From: Promethearchaeota archaeon
GTDB lineage: Archaea; Asgardarchaeota; Lokiarchaeia; Sigyniarchaeales; SOKP01
Length of the DNA: 5,427 nucleotides
NCBI GenBank assembly: GCA_019894815.1
Contig: JAGXNU010000145.1
Span: forward strand, 1-5,427
Reading direction: 5' to 3'
Below, piece by piece: positions 4,533 through 5,427 of this stretch. A program made the position numbers and the translations under genes. Below the pieces are notes generated by a model. The model had not been told where the DNA came from, searched no databases, and saw nothing but the letters and a program-made list of their open reading frames with translations. How positions within the stretch are numbered: position 1 is the stretch's first letter; every line of letters begins with the position of its first letter.

Positions 4533-5426
4533 CTATTTAACGACGATTGGTCTTTTATCTTGCCAAGGAGATATATCTTCGAAAGCTTTTGAAACTTGAA
4601 GTACAGTTAATTCATCAAATCTCTTTCCTACAAGTTGCATTCCAATCGGTAAACCGTCACTAGACCAACCACACGGAATAGAAGCTGCTGGATGACCACT
4701 CATATTAAAAGGATAGGTAAAAGGTAACCATCCTAAAGTAGTCATATTTTTTCCATTAATAATTACTCCTGTTTTCCCAGTTTCTTCCTCAATCACAAGT
4801 GATTTACCTAATTCAAAAGCAGGACATGATAGCGTAGGAGTTATTAGGATATCAATTTTCTTAAATGCTCGACAAATATCTGAATAATACATCTCTCTTT
4901 GAACTTCTGCAATCTTTAATTCTTTTACAGAAAATGATAATCCCCGATTAATTAGATCTACCAAATCAGGTTCCATTTTATCTTGCCATTCTTTTAAAAA
5001 TGGTCCTAATAGATAACCGAATCCTGAGCTCCAAAGAGTAAAAAATAGAGATTCTGGATTTCTCAACTTAATTCTACTTTTCTCTATAGACCAACCGAAT
5101 TCTTCAAATTTTTGAATTCCATTCATCACAGACGTCTCAACTTCAGGATCAAGAGCTTCTGCAAATCCTAAATCCAAAGAATAACCTATTTTTAAATTAT
5201 TTGGTGTATTGTTTAGCCTTTCTAAATAGCTAAAATTTGGATTTGGTACAGAATATCTATCAGATTCATCTTGACCTGCGATAATATCTAGCACTAGAGC
5301 TGCATCCTTAACATACCTCACAAGTGGACCTTTATGAATGAATGTACCAGCATATCCCATCAATTTCATCGAATTCTGAGGAACTCGACCAAAAGTTGAT
5401 TTGAGACCATAAAGACCACAAAAGCA
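4533..5426 (-). CDS. Amidase-signature family hydrolase, N-terminal part missing (C-terminal 297 residues)
   Basis: This is an amide-hydrolysing enzyme of the Ser-cisSer-Lys amidase signature family, cytoplasmic by appearance. The frame remains open to the right edge, so the gene starts outside; the ATG at 5369 is internal. The first visible residues, CFCGLYGLKSTFGRVP, are the end of the signature block, where most members have KPT rather than KST. The nucleophilic Ser should lie about eight residues before this block, just beyond the edge, and the catalytic Lys and cis-Ser further out. Typical later blocks are present: HKGPLVRYVKDAALVLDIIAG (visible residues 31-51), ILITPT (193-198), and PFTYPFNMSGHPAASIPCG followed by DGLPIGMQLVG (235-267). 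The PFNMSG block looks more like general amidases than GatA, which usually has a VNLAGLP-like stretch. The substrate cannot be told, and a GatA role is less likely but not excluded. The stop is TAG. Confidence 0.9.
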   Translation of the reverse strand, partial: CFCGLYGLKSTFGRVPQNSMKLMGYAGTFIHKGPLVRYVKDAALVLDIIAGQDESDRYSVPNPNFSYLERLNNTPNNLKIGYSLDLGFAEALDPEVETSVMNGIQKFEEFGWSIEKSRIKLRNPESLFFTLWSSGFGYLLGPFLKEWQDKMEPDLVDLINRGLSFSVKELKIAEVQREMYYSDICRAFKKIDILITPTLSCPAFELGKSLVIEEETGKTGVIINGKNMTTLGWLPFTYPFNMSGHPAASIPCGWSSDGLPIGMQLVGKRFDELTVLQVSKAFEDISPWQDKRPIVVK

Positions 5427-5427
5427 A

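Noticed and set aside
5367..5369. ATG at 5369 as the true start of the amidase
   Set aside because: The frame continues upstream with the amidase signature CFCGLYGLK to the edge, so this Met is internal.

Overview
The window reads as a piece of an AT-rich archaeal genome, most likely from an Asgard archaeon (Lokiarchaeia-like). Three things point there. One gene encodes a Ras-superfamily small GTPase of eukaryotic type with a long extra C-terminal region. A CDP-alcohol phosphotransferase looks like archaetidylinositol-phosphate synthase. An M32 carboxypeptidase and an amidase fit the peptide-degrading lifestyle inferred for these organisms. The lineage is inferred from gene content; no rRNA or other marker gene is present.

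Layout. At the left edge, on the + strand, is the 3' part of a gene for a polyferredoxin-type iron-sulfur protein. It is open at the window edge and ends in a hairpin plus T10 terminator. Everything else is on the - strand. Read in the direction of transcription from the right, there is first an amidase-signature enzyme, cut by the right edge. Next comes a complete M32 metallocarboxypeptidase. A complete six-helix phospholipid-headgroup synthase follows. Last is a tight cluster of the GTPase and two short coiled-coil or helical ORFs, which converges on the ferredoxin gene. No RNA genes, CRISPR arrays or insertion sequences were seen, and no gap between genes exceeds about 165 bases.

The least ordinary part is 412-2013. 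It holds a GTPase with intact nucleotide-binding motifs, an Arf/Rag-like WDIGGQ switch II and Ras/Rab-like NKSD and TSAK motifs. It also has a roughly 160-residue C-terminal region I do not recognise. The next ORF encodes a leucine-zipper-like protein. That ORF has no ATG, but a strong Shine-Dalgarno sequence sits six bases before an in-frame ATA that overlaps the GTPase stop codon (TAATA where TAATG would be usual). The third ORF would fuse to the second if a single base were removed from an A-run. The cluster may therefore encode a GTPase plus one coiled-coil partner of about 200 residues rather than three separate proteins.

How the genes fit together. The carboxypeptidase and amidase could both release small nitrogen compounds from peptides or amides, but each seems to have its own transcription unit. 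The lipid enzyme acts in the membrane and has no evident partner here. The first genes of units lack Shine-Dalgarno sequences and have A/T-rich TATA-like boxes about 26-30 bases before the ATG, which suggests leaderless mRNAs. The only good Shine-Dalgarno lies inside the GTPase cluster.
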